NCBI GenBank assembly: GCA_000181795.3
Contig: CM012955.1
Coordinates: 14,161,328-14,225,327 of the forward strand
Reading direction: 5' to 3'
DNA length: 64,000 nt
Source: Trichinella spiralis
Taxonomy: Eukaryota; Nematoda; Enoplea; Trichinellida; Trichinellidae
Shown here piece by piece: positions 53,636-64,000 of this stretch. Position numbers and translations under genes: made by a program. Position 1 is the first letter of the stretch, and every line of letters begins with the position of its first letter. The notes beneath the pieces are model-generated. The model had not been told where the DNA came from. It did no database searches and saw only the letters and a program-made list of their open reading frames with translations.

Positions 53636-56593
53636 ATGGCGGTGACTAAAGTTTCACTGGTCGTGTCAGTAATCTGTTTACTTATGGGAGGAAGTGCTGA
53701 TGGAGGTTGCCCGGTTTCCAGCAGGTGGGATAATTATGGAGGAAGAAAATTAGATGATGGCGGATGCCTAACAGTAGTCGATATGTTCGAAGTGAAAAAA
53801 TTCTATGGACAAGTCACTATCGAGGATTTACATCGATTCTGTGCGAGTTCCTTCAAAGGCGGAAAACTACTGTCTTTCACTGATTCTCAGAAATTGCAAA
53901 TGCTTGATGGTGTCAATTTTAAACAAGCTGTAGCATCGAATATTCTAATACATCCTGGGGTCCGAATCTTTGAAAACAATATTACAGTGAAGCAAAATGT
54001 TCATGTTGAAAAGTGCGGGCAAACCGAGAGACTATCATGTGATGGTTATCCGTATGAATACATATCTAACGGAAATGGTACAGTTGACGGTATGTTGTTT
54101 AAATGTGCGGAGAAGGGGTGTTGTAATAATACTGATTGTGATGAAAGAGTTTCCGTGCTCACATATGAAAGCACACTTCTTGCTAATTTTGCTGACTTGT
54201 CGCACGGCAGTTATTGCCGATGTTTACTTTTAAATTCAACATTCTTAACATGGAATTTATCAAACGACCATATATACGATTGTGATGACATGAAATGTAA
54301 TGTATTTATTTGTCAGAACGACGAATACGCGGATTGCAACGAAACTAGAGTTGAAAACTGTACTTATTTATTGGAAGCCGGAGATTGTAAAGAATTCACT
54401 TACGAAGTGATATCTGAAAAAGAACATCCCTATGGAAGGGACTGTGAAGAACGAAATTACGGAGAATCATGTTTGTGCCCTTGCGCAGGAACATGGACTG
54501 AGTGGTCCATTGTATCACAAACGTGTGGTAAAGTTGTTTCCAATAGGTATCGTCCTACGCTGGATATGGTATCAGAAAATAAAAGTTGCGATGGAGCGGA
54601 AGATTCATGTTGCAAGGAGACCAAAGAGGACTTTGTAGTTTGCGATCACTACAAGTATACTAGGATTGAATATGAAACGTTCAAAGAGAAATGCGAACGG
54701 CAAAAGGGACAGGTGAAAGCGACAGAAATTGAGCTTGTATGCGTTTGTTTGCGTAGTGAGCAGTTTGGAGAATTTTGTGAAGAAAGTAATACTTTAAAAA
54801 AATTGCATATATTATCAGTGTAAAGTTTTTAATGGAGGATTTTAAGTTTTGAATTAATTTTTATTTTGACTGTTGTTAAAGTAGCGAGTTTAATCTGTAA
54901 TTTAATGTTTCAGCTGCAGATTTATGCAGTGAGCGCAAATGGTGTCTAAATGGAGGCACCTGCCGCAACTACAGAGGGAATTATAGATGTCATTGTACCA
55001 ACGGTTTTTCAGGAATGAACTGCACCGATGGTAATTACGTCATTTTTTATTTTACTTTTTATTGTAATTAATATCAGCAATGAGCGAATATGCACTTCCT
55101 TTCTACACTGTACATCCCTCTGAATATGCTGTTTACATTGATTTCAAACCTATATTTCAGTTGTCGAAGTGTGTCAATCAAATGAGCAGTGCCTAAATGA
55201 AGGAGTTTGCGTTTTGCTTCAATCAGGCAATGTATGTGAATGTGATGATCAGTTTTTTGGTACTAACTGCGAACTGAGTAAGTTACTTGATTGAGCAGTA
55301 TATTTTTATTTCTTTCATAAATTGTTTTCTGATCATTATATTTAAAGGAAGTGTTTAATAGTAAGTGTAATTTGTGCATTTTTTTTGACATTTACAGAAA
55401 TTGGCAGCTGTGAAAAAGCACTTTGTCAAAATGATGCAGCATGTCTTCAAGTCACGAACAATGCATATAGATGTGATTGCTCCTATAAATACGAAGGAAC
55501 GTTTTGTGAAAAAAGTAAGTTTAATTCATGCAAAACCAAGGGAATTTGCAAATATTATTCAATTTCAGAATTGTCTACTGTGGAGATTTATATTCGGCTA
55601 ATAACAAATAGCCTTGCTTTCCAAATGGCCCTAATTATCATTGTGCTGATAATAATTGTGTTTGGCTGCTCCTTATTAATTATGGTAATATTTCTGTTCT
55701 ATTTATTAGATTTTTGCGAAGCGGACTGCATTTAGCAATTTCATTGTAATATCCGTTTTAGCTGAAAATTTATAAATCGAAAAGGTGTCTTGAATGTTTG
55801 TTTCATTCTGTAAATAATTCATAAACTTTGCTTCTTTTTACATGATTTTCTGAATTTCTTGAACAGTTTTCAATTTATTAAGCAGATGAATGTAAACCCG
55901 TATTTATAGTAATTTTGTATATATCTTAAACTATACATTTTTATTAAACTTAACGTTTATTGTGATTATTTGGCATTGCAGGCTATTCGTGGGCATCATA
56001 TCCGCAAAGAAACTTCTTTTGAAAGAGTGCTTAGAACAGGGCTAGAGTAAAAACTTACAAATCATTGGAATAATGCTTATAAATTTTATTCTACGTTTAT
56101 TGTAGAAAGAGAAGAGCTGTGATTGCTCAATACGATGCTAAACATAAATTTGGTAATGAAAAAGGTACAACACAGAAGTCGAGCAGCTCTGCCGTTGGGT
56201 AAGAAATTACAAATCATACGAATTATGCTCACTGTGCCTCATTTTACATGTATTTAAGGCAGGAGGTGCATTTTGGAAAATTTCGAATATGGAGTAAATT
56301 ATCGGTTCGATCATCAGATTCCGAAGCAGCCAGTGGGTATGAAATTAGAAATATAATAGAAATAGTGTATGTAAAATTAATTTTGCATGTACTTTAGCTC
56401 AAGGAAAAAATCAAAAAGCAAGAAAGTCAGGGTCTCACATCGGGATGCCAGTAGGCGGATGAAATTGAAGGGAAGGAAGAGCAGAAGCCGACGTTCTCGT
56501 TCACAATCAAATTCACGTCATCGATCGCGTTCGCGATCGCGATCTCGTTCGCGATCGCGATCTCGTTCGAATTCTGCTTCTCGAAAAGTTTAG
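53636..56593 (+). CDS. Single-pass EGF receptor-like protein with SR-rich cytoplasmic tail
   Basis: Exons 53636-54785, 54914-55030, 55161-55277, 55398-55514, 55569-55684, 55982-56046, 56106-56198, 56259-56336, 56398-56593; 2,049 nt in coherent phase, 682 aa. Order: signal peptide (MAVTKVSLVVSVICLLMGGS); cysteine-rich ectodomain to residue about 383 with an N-terminal block faintly like a C-type lectin start (RFCASSFKGGKLLSF), at least eight N-glycosylation sites and a TSP1-like WTEWSIVSQTCGK; three EGF modules at 384-422, 423-461 and 462-500, each an exact 117-nt phase-1 exon; transmembrane helix 516-538 (ALIIIVLIIIVFGCSLLIM); a basic cytoplasmic tail ending in serial RS dipeptides (about 643-679). 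It is probably a cell-surface adhesion or receptor protein. The RS run resembles SR splicing factors and SRPK substrates, which is odd for a membrane protein. I know no family with this architecture. An AATAAA occurs at 56,873. Confidence 0.85.
56520..56573 (+). repeat. 18-bp tandem repeat coding for the RS run
   Basis: Two near-perfect 18-bp units (CGTTCGCGATCGCGATCT) plus flanking partial units inside the last exon of the EGF gene; each contains the palindrome GCGATCGC. In frame it codes for alternating Arg and Ser, so the tail length may vary by repeat slippage without loss of frame. Confidence 0.8.
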
Positions 56594-56672
56594 AACGTTT
56601 CTTTTTATAACACAACTGATTTGTGTTATTCTAACTATCACCTTGCACTCATAGTTAAATTATTCTTCTATA

Positions 56673-56705
<33 letters not shown>

Positions 56706-56961
56706 TGCTGAAAATTATCTACCGACAGCATAAAATTGCTTTTCATTGCTGAATGCATTGTTTGAAAAGAAATAGAATGCTGTGATTTAATTTCATTGTT
56801 TAATGTCAGTTATGAGATAAGATTTTTCAACAAACGTTTACTTTAAAAAATTGTTTCCAAATCACATAATCCAATAAATAAATAAATAAATACATGATGC
56901 AATTATTGTTTCATTCATGGTTTGCAATGGCTGGGCTCTTTAATATCCAATGCGCTTTGCA
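56594..56961 (+). other. 3' flank of the EGF receptor-like gene
   Basis: Contains (ATT)n near 56,678-56,704 and an AATAAATAAATAAATAAATA tract near 56,873 that can serve as polyadenylation signal. Confidence 0.5.
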
Positions 56962-57236
56962 CGATCCTAATTGCCATGTTTTTCATTGATTACGCTCTGA
57001 TTCGTATCACATGTGTGGCTATTTGATTGTACTTTTACTGAGTAACAACGATGCAATGGCAATTTGCATAATTAGTATAATATTTAATCGCCCAGGGTAA
57101 AAGTTCATTACAAATGCTAGGAAAATAAATTAATTCACTATTGATGTCAAATTATTAGGCACATGCGCAGTATTTGTTCGAATCTGTAGAGGAATCCACC
57201 AGTAAGTACAGAGGAACTTATTCCATACTTGTCATA
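56962..57236 (+). repeat. Dispersed repeat family B, copy 2
   Basis: 275-bp near-identical partner of 50,363-50,639, same orientation. Short indels near its right end (GAGGAATCCACC against GAGTACTCCACC) show independent decay. Confidence 0.85.
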
Positions 57237-59280
57237 AACTGCGACGTATTGTAAAATAATTATGTGATCACAGCAAGCAATTCTGTGCCAATTAAAGGTA
57301 TGTAAATTTTCAATAGCCCGCAATTGATGATTTTTTGAGAAATTTGATAGAGTTGCCAGTTTAAGAATTTGACATTTATAGAAGAGAATAATTGGCATAT
57401 TGCACGAAAATAGCTTTCCAATTTGACATTTTTGAATAATTCTTATCTGTGAATTGTATTCAATTAAAAAATTCAGGGAACAAAGGTTTTAAATTTTGAA
57501 ATTATCTTGTTTGCAAAAATGAAAATCAGGAACAATTCTTATCAAAATAAATTCCTTTTTTCAGGGGGAAAACATTGATAGTCCCGTTGGCAAAATTAAT
57601 GAAACCAATCCATAAGCACATTAATTTGACTTTTATTTTTCATTTCTTTTTGTTTCGACTCCGTTAAAATCCTACTTCAGTTTCACTTTTTTTTTGGCAT
57701 ATCTCAACAAATATATAATCAGGAGCGGTCCGGATAAATTTATAATAGTTGGCGAATAGTGCTCTATTGATATAAATTAATTGCTTTAATTTTGAAAGAA
57801 AATTTTTTTTCAAAAATTTAAAATTTTATGGGCTATATAGACTTGCTTGTTTTTGCGAAAATCGGCGGAAACTTGCTTTTTAAAATTTGGACTCTTTTTA
57901 TTGTTATAGTTTTATATTAATAAGAGATTGTGTTTTGGAGAATTTTTCCCGAAACTGCTTGGTACGTTTAAGGATGCTGTGAGCGATAAAGAAACGTTTG
58001 GAACAAATTTTATGTGAAGAAGATACTTCTCTCTGTTCGATTATTTAAACATTTACGATAAACCTAAATAAATTCATTTTCCTTGCATACTGATTTACTC
58101 TCTATGTTTTATTGCTCTTCTTTTCCTTCCCACTTATACCACATTTTTCTGCCTTCGCTGTTTTTTGAAAAATAGCCAAAAATATTTTACATAAATTTCC
58201 ACTTTTTGTGAGTAGTAGATGTTGGCAGTAATAAATGACACTGTTATGAATAGTTTCAACGTACACTGCCCAGTAGTTTTTGCATAAATTGCTTCTAAAT
58301 TTACCGCATTTCACCTACCATAATATGCAGGAAAGTTGAAAATCTGTAACTTCCTAGAAATGCAACTAGTATACGTAATTTTTAACAAACGTAGCACTTT
58401 TGGCATTTGATTTGGGTATGCATTTAAATTTAACAACATCGACTATTACCCGATCGTGTCTTTACTCCTACGGATATTCACCATTTAACCAATTCCCTAA
58501 GCCAGCAGAGAACGAAGCTTTACTGCAGTAAAATATCTAAAAAGCTATTTCTGCACTACCATGACAATAGAACAATGTGGACTACATTCATTTTGACTTT
58601 TCCACTGATACTCACCTGATAATAGAAATGTTCAGTTCCAAACGGAATCGAAATTTGTCGTTGATTTGAAATACAATTAAAATATTAATTTGAAAGTTAT
58701 TCTATCATTTAATTGAGATTCCAATTTTGTTTAAATGAAAAAATGGCACTATTTTGTTCCTCATCAGACTGTCATGTATAATAATACCTGTACATGATAA
58801 ATCTTTTGTATACTACATTTGCCCCTTTTTATAAATTCATCGCCTCTGTATATTTTACATTAAATGAAGGAATATAATTTTTGTTTCAAAACTATAAATA
58901 TGCACTTTTAGTTGTACAGTACTTGTTATTTGAGTAAACAGGACTTGTTGTATTTGAAAAGAGTAAAGTAATAAAGGTCAATTTTACGATAAATGATGGA
59001 TTTATCCATGCATTAGATATATATAGCAGAGAAGAAAATTGTAAGAAAAGAAGAATAAAAAGAAAGTACTGCAATTTGAATGCTTTCATGGCAAGTTTAT
59101 GCAAATAGAGCAGTTTAAGAAGTATGTATGGATGAAGAAATTGAGAAAATGAACTCTGCAAAATATTTGAATAACAATTAGAAACGATTTGCCATACTCA
59201 ATTAAGTGTTCAATTTCAATTTTGCAGTTATCAAATTTGAATTAAAAAATAACTTCCACTCTAAATAATTTAACATTATG
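57237..59280. repeat. Family C repeat remains and AT-rich DNA
   Basis: 57,380-57,970 resembles 48,190-48,730 and 49,905-50,100. 58,265-58,345 (GCCCAGTAGTTTTTGCATAAATTGC) resembles 50,070-50,140 (CCCAGCAGTTGTGGAATAAATGGCC). This suggests one long diverged repeat. No gene recognised; frames on the minus strand at 58,102-58,314 and 58,892-59,161 are low-complexity. Confidence 0.4.
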
Positions 59281-59293
59281 AGTGTTACTTTAA

Positions 59294-59313
59294 ACACGTC
59301 AGTGCTGACGTGT
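59294..59313. promoter_or_regulatory. Palindromic TGACGT/ACGTCA (CRE-like) element
   Basis: Perfect 9-bp inverted repeat ACACGTCAG-TG-CTGACGTGT with a two-base spacer, about 110 bp before the start codon of the small membrane-protein ORF. TGACGT is the half-site of CREB/ATF and other bZIP factors. The spacing differs from the contiguous TGACGTCA consensus, so the bound factor is unknown. Confidence 0.45.
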
Positions 59314-59423
59314 CACTTTAAATCTCAAATTGTTTAAACTTTATAGCGCCACTTACATGTTGTATGTGAGAGCCGCGTTTTATTGTTCTTATCAAAGTTC
59401 AAGCTTGATAGCTGCATTAAATT

Positions 59424-59657
59424 ATGATGTGGAAAAAAGGTGTTTTCGCGCTGGTTTTGTTTGCCGCATTGTTCGAGTTGGTCGCATTTCTATATATGCT
59501 TTACAAAGCAATAAAGTTGAAGAAGGAGAAAACTAAAAAGAAGATCAAGCAGACAAAGCACAAAGTGAATAAATTCCTTGACTTGCTACCACCACCGGGA
59601 CAGACGGCGCCGTTGAACAGCAAAATCCTTCAACAAATGCTTGATCAATCATCATAA
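59424..59657 (+). CDS. Small lysine-rich single-pass membrane protein, 77 aa
   Basis: Single-exon frame starting MMWKKGVFALVLFAALFELV (a second ATG is the next codon). Residues 6-27 form one hydrophobic helix that could be a signal anchor. A strongly basic stretch follows (KLKKEKTKKKIKQTKHKVNK), likely cytosolic, then a proline-containing C-terminus (LLPPPGQTAPL) ending QMLDQSS. Codon use in the second half is less AT-rich than its surroundings, consistent with coding. AATAAA occurs at 59,819, about 160 bp after the stop, and a bZIP-like palindrome lies upstream. No family recognised. The topology suggests a membrane-tethered basic micro-protein; function unknown. Confidence 0.5.
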   Translation: MMWKKGVFALVLFAALFELVAFLYMLYKAIKLKKEKTKKKIKQTKHKVNKFLDLLPPPGQTAPLNSKILQQMLDQSS

Positions 59658-62600
59658 AAGCTGATTCGATCAACAGCTATTTCTCGTTCTACTGAATTTA
59701 TTTTCTACCAAATTCATGCTTCAGCAACCTGATCCAGCAGCAGTTTTTTTAAAATTTGCTTTCATAAATAATTTCAATAGAAATGCTGTTATTTGTTTTA
59801 ATGTTAAAAATTCTTGAAAATAAAATTTACTATATTTTGTTTTGTTTTGTTTTCAAATAGATTTAATGAGAATTTTCAAATTTGTAAGCACTGCTATATA
59901 TATTTTTGCCTTAAAATCAACAATTTTTGTGGTTACGGTTTAAAAATGAAAATCCAGCCGTTGAAACGGCAGGAAATCAGAAAAAATTGTTACACAGCTT
60001 AATCATTTCCTTGCTGGCGCTGCTTTGATAATTTATTTTTGAAATTCAGCTGCTGCTGACAATTCTTTTTTCTGCATAAAATGCAACCTGACGAACACAC
60101 ACGTTTTCATGTGTCAAAATATAATTCCATTTCTCATCAACGGAATTCAATATAAAATTTGAATTACTGTATTACATTTTTAATTTAATTATCAGCACTA
60201 CAGAAGCATTTCTTTGATGAAAATTTGCATATTAGAAATATCACTGAATACAGTATGACATTAAGCTTTATGATAATTTTGTATAGAGACTATTATGCAA
60301 TCGACGTGCAAAAACAGATAGACAGTTAAATGTTTTGGACTGTTTTTCGATAAGATGATGGCATTTGTGTTTAGGTGATGTTAAAATTTTGTTCGCTTCA
60401 TTTTTGATAGTCATTAACAATTGTCTTTTATCTGCCTTTTGGGGCAAGCAAATTTCCTTTCTGTTAATATTTTATCGTGCTGAGCTATTTGATAGTTGTC
60501 TGAAACGTTCAGTAATTCAGCTTCAGGGATAGCAGAGGTTAGTAAACGCTTCTCTCAATTATGTGATTGACGGAAGAATGAGTTTTTCACATTTTCCATA
60601 TGCAGCTGATTGAAGCTGAACTCAAGCACCACAAGTGACGTGTATTCTCGACAAGCAAAATGGTAATGTATTTTGTTAAAAATATTGGATTGATTTCTCA
60701 TCATGCTTGTGGCAACGCTTTACGGCATGGATAGTTGTATGGCAGCACTCTGTATTCTTGCATTAAATGAAACTTAATTGTTTTCTGTGGAATGTATTTC
60801 TTTTTTGAAAAAGCCATTTTTTCAATCTGAAATACGAATCATTAAAAAATAATTTCTTATTTCTGAATAATTTTTCACAAGGGTTTAGATATTCTTATTT
60901 AGGCAGTTTAAAGTGCACTTGGCTTGTACTATAACTAAATAGTAGATTTTCCTTCATCAGACTTTAAAATACGAAATGATAAATAATGCTAGTGTTTTGA
61001 TAATTTGCGCAAACATTGATATTTTATGACTATCTTTTCAGTGATTTTTACTTTAGCACGTTATATGACAGTTTTGAACTTTGAAGATACACGATTTGCC
61101 GATTATAATGGTTAATAGAAATATTTGATTGTTTCATCAACTCGAATTATGTTATCTGAAGGCAAATTGAAATGAAGCTTGTTTCGCTGACATTGAAATG
61201 TATTTGTGAAATCTCGCTATTTGTTTGCTTTTCAGCTAACAAACACCAAAATTATGTCGGCCCAGCGGAGTGAACAATGAAAGTAGTACTTGTTCACCAA
61301 TTAATTTCATGGAGAATTCTATGCAAGTGCTATGCAATCACTTTTGCGTCATTCGTAGAAATAATTTTTGGCTAACGGTATGCTGAGAATGAATGGCGTT
61401 GCGTTCCCAATGGAAAGACAGTCGTAGGCCCTTAAATTATATATGATTTTTTGTTCATTTTATTATAATTTCTTGAAATTTTTTGTCGTGGTTTGGAATT
61501 GCATATAAAGAAGGATGGATGTCAACCAAAAGGAGACGCTAATTTAGTTAAGTCTCACTTTTCTTCACTTATTTTATAATTGCTCTAAATATAGCTAAAA
61601 ATTCATATTGTGTGCATAATCAAGCAATGCTGTCTCATCAGGAAAGGAAGTGCATTTGTGGTGGCTACTGGAAAATTAATTGTATCTGTTAATCAATTTG
61701 ACCTTTTGGTTGGGCTGACGTGGGAAAGTGAAGCTTGGCAGAAAATCATCGGATGTCGCTTTGTGCAAACAAGCACAAAAGGCAAAAATCCCAAACGACA
61801 TTAAAAAATATCTGGAATTCAGGCATGAATCACAATGCAATAAATTAAAAGTATATGAGAATCTGCAGGTATTAATACAACTAATTATAGCCGGCTTGGA
61901 TGCACCACAGCTTCAGTGTTGTTAGTGAAATAAATAGAAGTCTCATTTCACATTAATGACGTCATTCCAGCGGTCAATTTTATTATACATGAGCACAGAA
62001 TGCAAAGCATAAAAAGGAAATAGAAGAGATAAAATGAGGATAAATAAAAACACCTTTTAATATGAAGTTACAGTATACTTCCAAAATAAAATCACGGAAA
62101 GATAATTAATATTTGAAAATACAGTAATATACATTATTTAAATTGTCAAATTAATGATAAGAAGGTTACTAAGAAATACACAAATAAGAGAAATGCAAAG
62201 TTGTATCCATAGTTATTATTTTATTACAATGCTGTTCGACAAATGGTGGCGGTGCGTAACCAAAGTGCAAGTGCAAGAAGCGACATTCAGGTGAAAATTT
62301 AATGGTGAAACTTATTTTCCTGATACATTGCTATGAATGCGTATATATTTAAGTATTTAAGCGATTTTCAATTTGAAGATGCGTAAAACTTAAAATAATT
62401 TGAAAGCAGAATTCTCATTTACACATAGTTGAACGTTAAAAGTTTTGAACAAATTCATATTTCAATTTGCTATTTTAGGTAATCGTCTAGATTTAATTGG
62501 AGAAGACGATAAAATTTTCAATTTACACTTGCTTATGGCATTCAATTTCATTCTGATCTGAGCAGGTCGAATATCACTAAGCGTATAGTGTTATCTACTA

Positions 62601-63100
62601 TGCAAGACAGAAAAATACCGTTTTCATACAGAAATTGTTTTCAATTTAATTTTATTATCACTTTATATTGTTTTCTCAATTTTGCACCGTGAAGACATTA
62701 GATAAATCAAAATATTTATCTAGATAATTTTGCTTGTCATAGGGGGCAACCAGTGTGCCAAATCATTGTTTATTTTTTGTTCAAATTATGTTCTAATTCA
62801 TATTTGAGTAGCATATCCAACTTACTTAAATCGGCGTTGACTGCTACGTGCGCAGTGTCTGTCTTTTATGCAAATTGGCTGTTTGAAAATTAACCTCATA
62901 TTAGCAGTGCGTAAGTTAAATTGACTTTGTTGACTAGCAGAAGCATCGACAGTGATGTTTGCTTAATCTATTTCTGCTTTAACTACTGAGTAAGGTGTAT
63001 TATTGGATATAGAAGAATCTTATCTTTTCAAACAAAGGCGTGGTGCAGTTTCAATTGAAATTTGCATACAATTTCAATTTGTTTGCTTTTGAGCTTATGC
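59658..63100. other. AT-rich DNA with two exon-like fragments
   Basis: Mostly AT-rich and without recognisable genes. Exon-like items: AAGCAAAATG|GTAATG at 60,655-60,667, CTTTTCAG|CTAACAAACACC near 61,236, and an open stretch 61,728-61,871 (KLGRKSSDVALCKQAQKAK...) ending in CTGCAG|GTATTA. They could be exons of an unrecognised plus-strand transcript, but no family resemblance supports a model. Confidence 0.25.
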
Positions 63101-63418
63101 GTGGCTTCCATAATATTTGTTCAACGAAATGAAATACGTTTCATACTTGTTAATCAATAGAAATGAACTTTATGTAAATTTTCCTGAGGCTACTATTAGC
63201 TGCTCTAGAAACTCATTTGAAATGATTGTAGGCGAACGATGTGCGGCGAATGAACAATGGCGTTTTCAATACGATGATGGACGAAGAAGAACAATAAAAA
63301 CGGCTTTGTTTTTTATTTATTATAACATTATTTCATTGAATTAATTCTTCTGCATTTAGATACAGAAGAATAGAAGATGAAAGTGGACGTCCAAGAGGAC
63401 GAGGGTAAGTTCGGTAAG
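63101..63418 (+). other. Possible first coding exon near window end
   Basis: An ATG at 63,378 opens the frame MKVDVQEDEGKFG, ending at a consensus donor (TTCG|GTAAGT), and is preceded by an acceptor-like TGCATTTAG at 63,351-63,359. The stretch 63,230-63,300 (GGCGAACGATGTGCGGCG...) also looks exon-like. No family recognised; any gene would continue past the window or into repeat family A. Confidence 0.2.
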
Positions 63419-64000
63419 TATAATTCTTTGAGTTAGGCTAATTAGTTAAAGTTCACTGAGGAGTTCTTGAGTCTGTAATTTATATAAACTCGAGCTGTAA
63501 GTTATCGAGCATTTAATTCAGATGTTTGTTAATTAGAGTAACCGGATGTAGATCATGAGTATTATTATAATTAATTTGAGTGGCTTTCCGCATTTGAACA
63601 TTTTTCACGTCCCATGCCTTGTCGAGTTGAGTTTAGGGTTCATTTGCGGAAAGTGAAATGGTTGAATAATTTGTCGATCATTTTAAAGGACAAATTTTGA
63701 GCATAGTGAGTTTGTAGCACTGCTATAGTTTGAGTATTAGAATAAGTAAATGTTTGAGAATAGCAGTGCAAGGATAGGAGGAACGTGAGATAGGGTGGTG
63801 TGCAGGAGTTCGACGGGTTACACTGCACGACGCGACCCTAACCGTATCAAATGATCAAAGTCCATATTTTCAAAGCTCACCTCTTCCTCTCCCGGTTGCG
63901 GTACCAGAGGCCTGCCGCCTTGCTCGGATCCCAGCAATGGGATCTCAAGCAAGGTTTTTTTTCAGCCCGACCGCCCCCGCGCCGCCCCCCGCCCTCCTGC
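63400..64000 (+). repeat. Repeat family A, best copy, cut by window end
   Basis: Continuous copy joining the AT-rich part (like 49,100-49,560) to the GC-rich part (like 50,640-50,840): GTGCAAGGATAGGAGGAACG, TGCAGGAGTTCGACGGGTTA, GGTACCAGAGGCCTGCCGCC. Minor differences include CCAGCAATGGGATC against CCAGCATCTGGGATC. Probably a transposable element; class not determined. Confidence 0.7.

Overview
The window is animal nuclear DNA. Genes are split by GT-AG introns, many only 50-90 bp long. Non-coding DNA is AT-rich and full of microsatellites, and there are hAT, LTR-retrotransposon and tRNA-SINE-like relics. Compact introns, splice acceptors a few bases before start codons and a ZBED-type hAT element fit an invertebrate, most likely a nematode (perhaps the Trichinella/Trichuris side). 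No ribosomal or mitochondrial marker is present to settle this.

Left part (1-14,540), genes on the minus strand: (1) an SLC6 sodium-coupled transporter, 10 coding exons, 3' end beyond the window edge; (2) a complete katanin p60 AAA ATPase, 10 exons, 508 aa; (3) an intronless Tudor-domain-like protein, 258 aa. Between the first two lies a roughly 616-bp repeat carrying a tRNA-like promoter, present twice in direct orientation 1,003 bp apart, with an inverted fragment between the copies. A 55-codon ORF (12,715-12,882) is a possible micro-gene.

Middle part (14,540-48,130), plus strand: AT-rich DNA is interrupted by a hAT transposon with both ends intact (18,216-21,048; 15-bp terminal inverted repeats, 8-bp target duplication) but a transposase broken by at least four lesions. 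A pyrimidine-rich block ending in a good splice donor (24,170-24,690) is a candidate promoter and first exon for a LARP4/LARP4B-type La-related protein. The LARP4 coding part runs from 32,638 to 44,145 in 16 exons (1,122 aa), behind a microsatellite-filled intron of about 7.9 kb. A second possible first coding exon sits at 21,389-21,421.

Right part (48,130-64,000): a repeat zone holds several diverged repeat families, a 498-base run of N flanked by similar sequence, and the C-terminal end of a Ty3/Gypsy-like integrase. After it comes the most unusual gene, at 53,636-56,593 (+). Eleven exons of coherent phase encode a 682-aa protein with a signal peptide, a cysteine-rich glycosylated ectodomain with a TSP1-like motif, three EGF modules on identical 117-nt phase-1 exons, one membrane segment and a cytoplasmic tail ending in an SR-protein-like arginine-serine run. 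A 77-aa lysine-rich membrane micro-protein (59,424-59,657) follows. The window ends in another copy of the GC-rich repeat seen at 50.6 kb.

The genes do not form an operon or one pathway. LARP4 (mRNA stability), katanin (microtubule severing), the Tudor-like protein and SLC6 are housekeeping or neuronal genes. The SR-tailed EGF receptor-like gene lies in a repeat-rich, faster-evolving neighbourhood. All exon models were read by eye from splice signals, phase and family resemblance; no alignment or transcript data were available.
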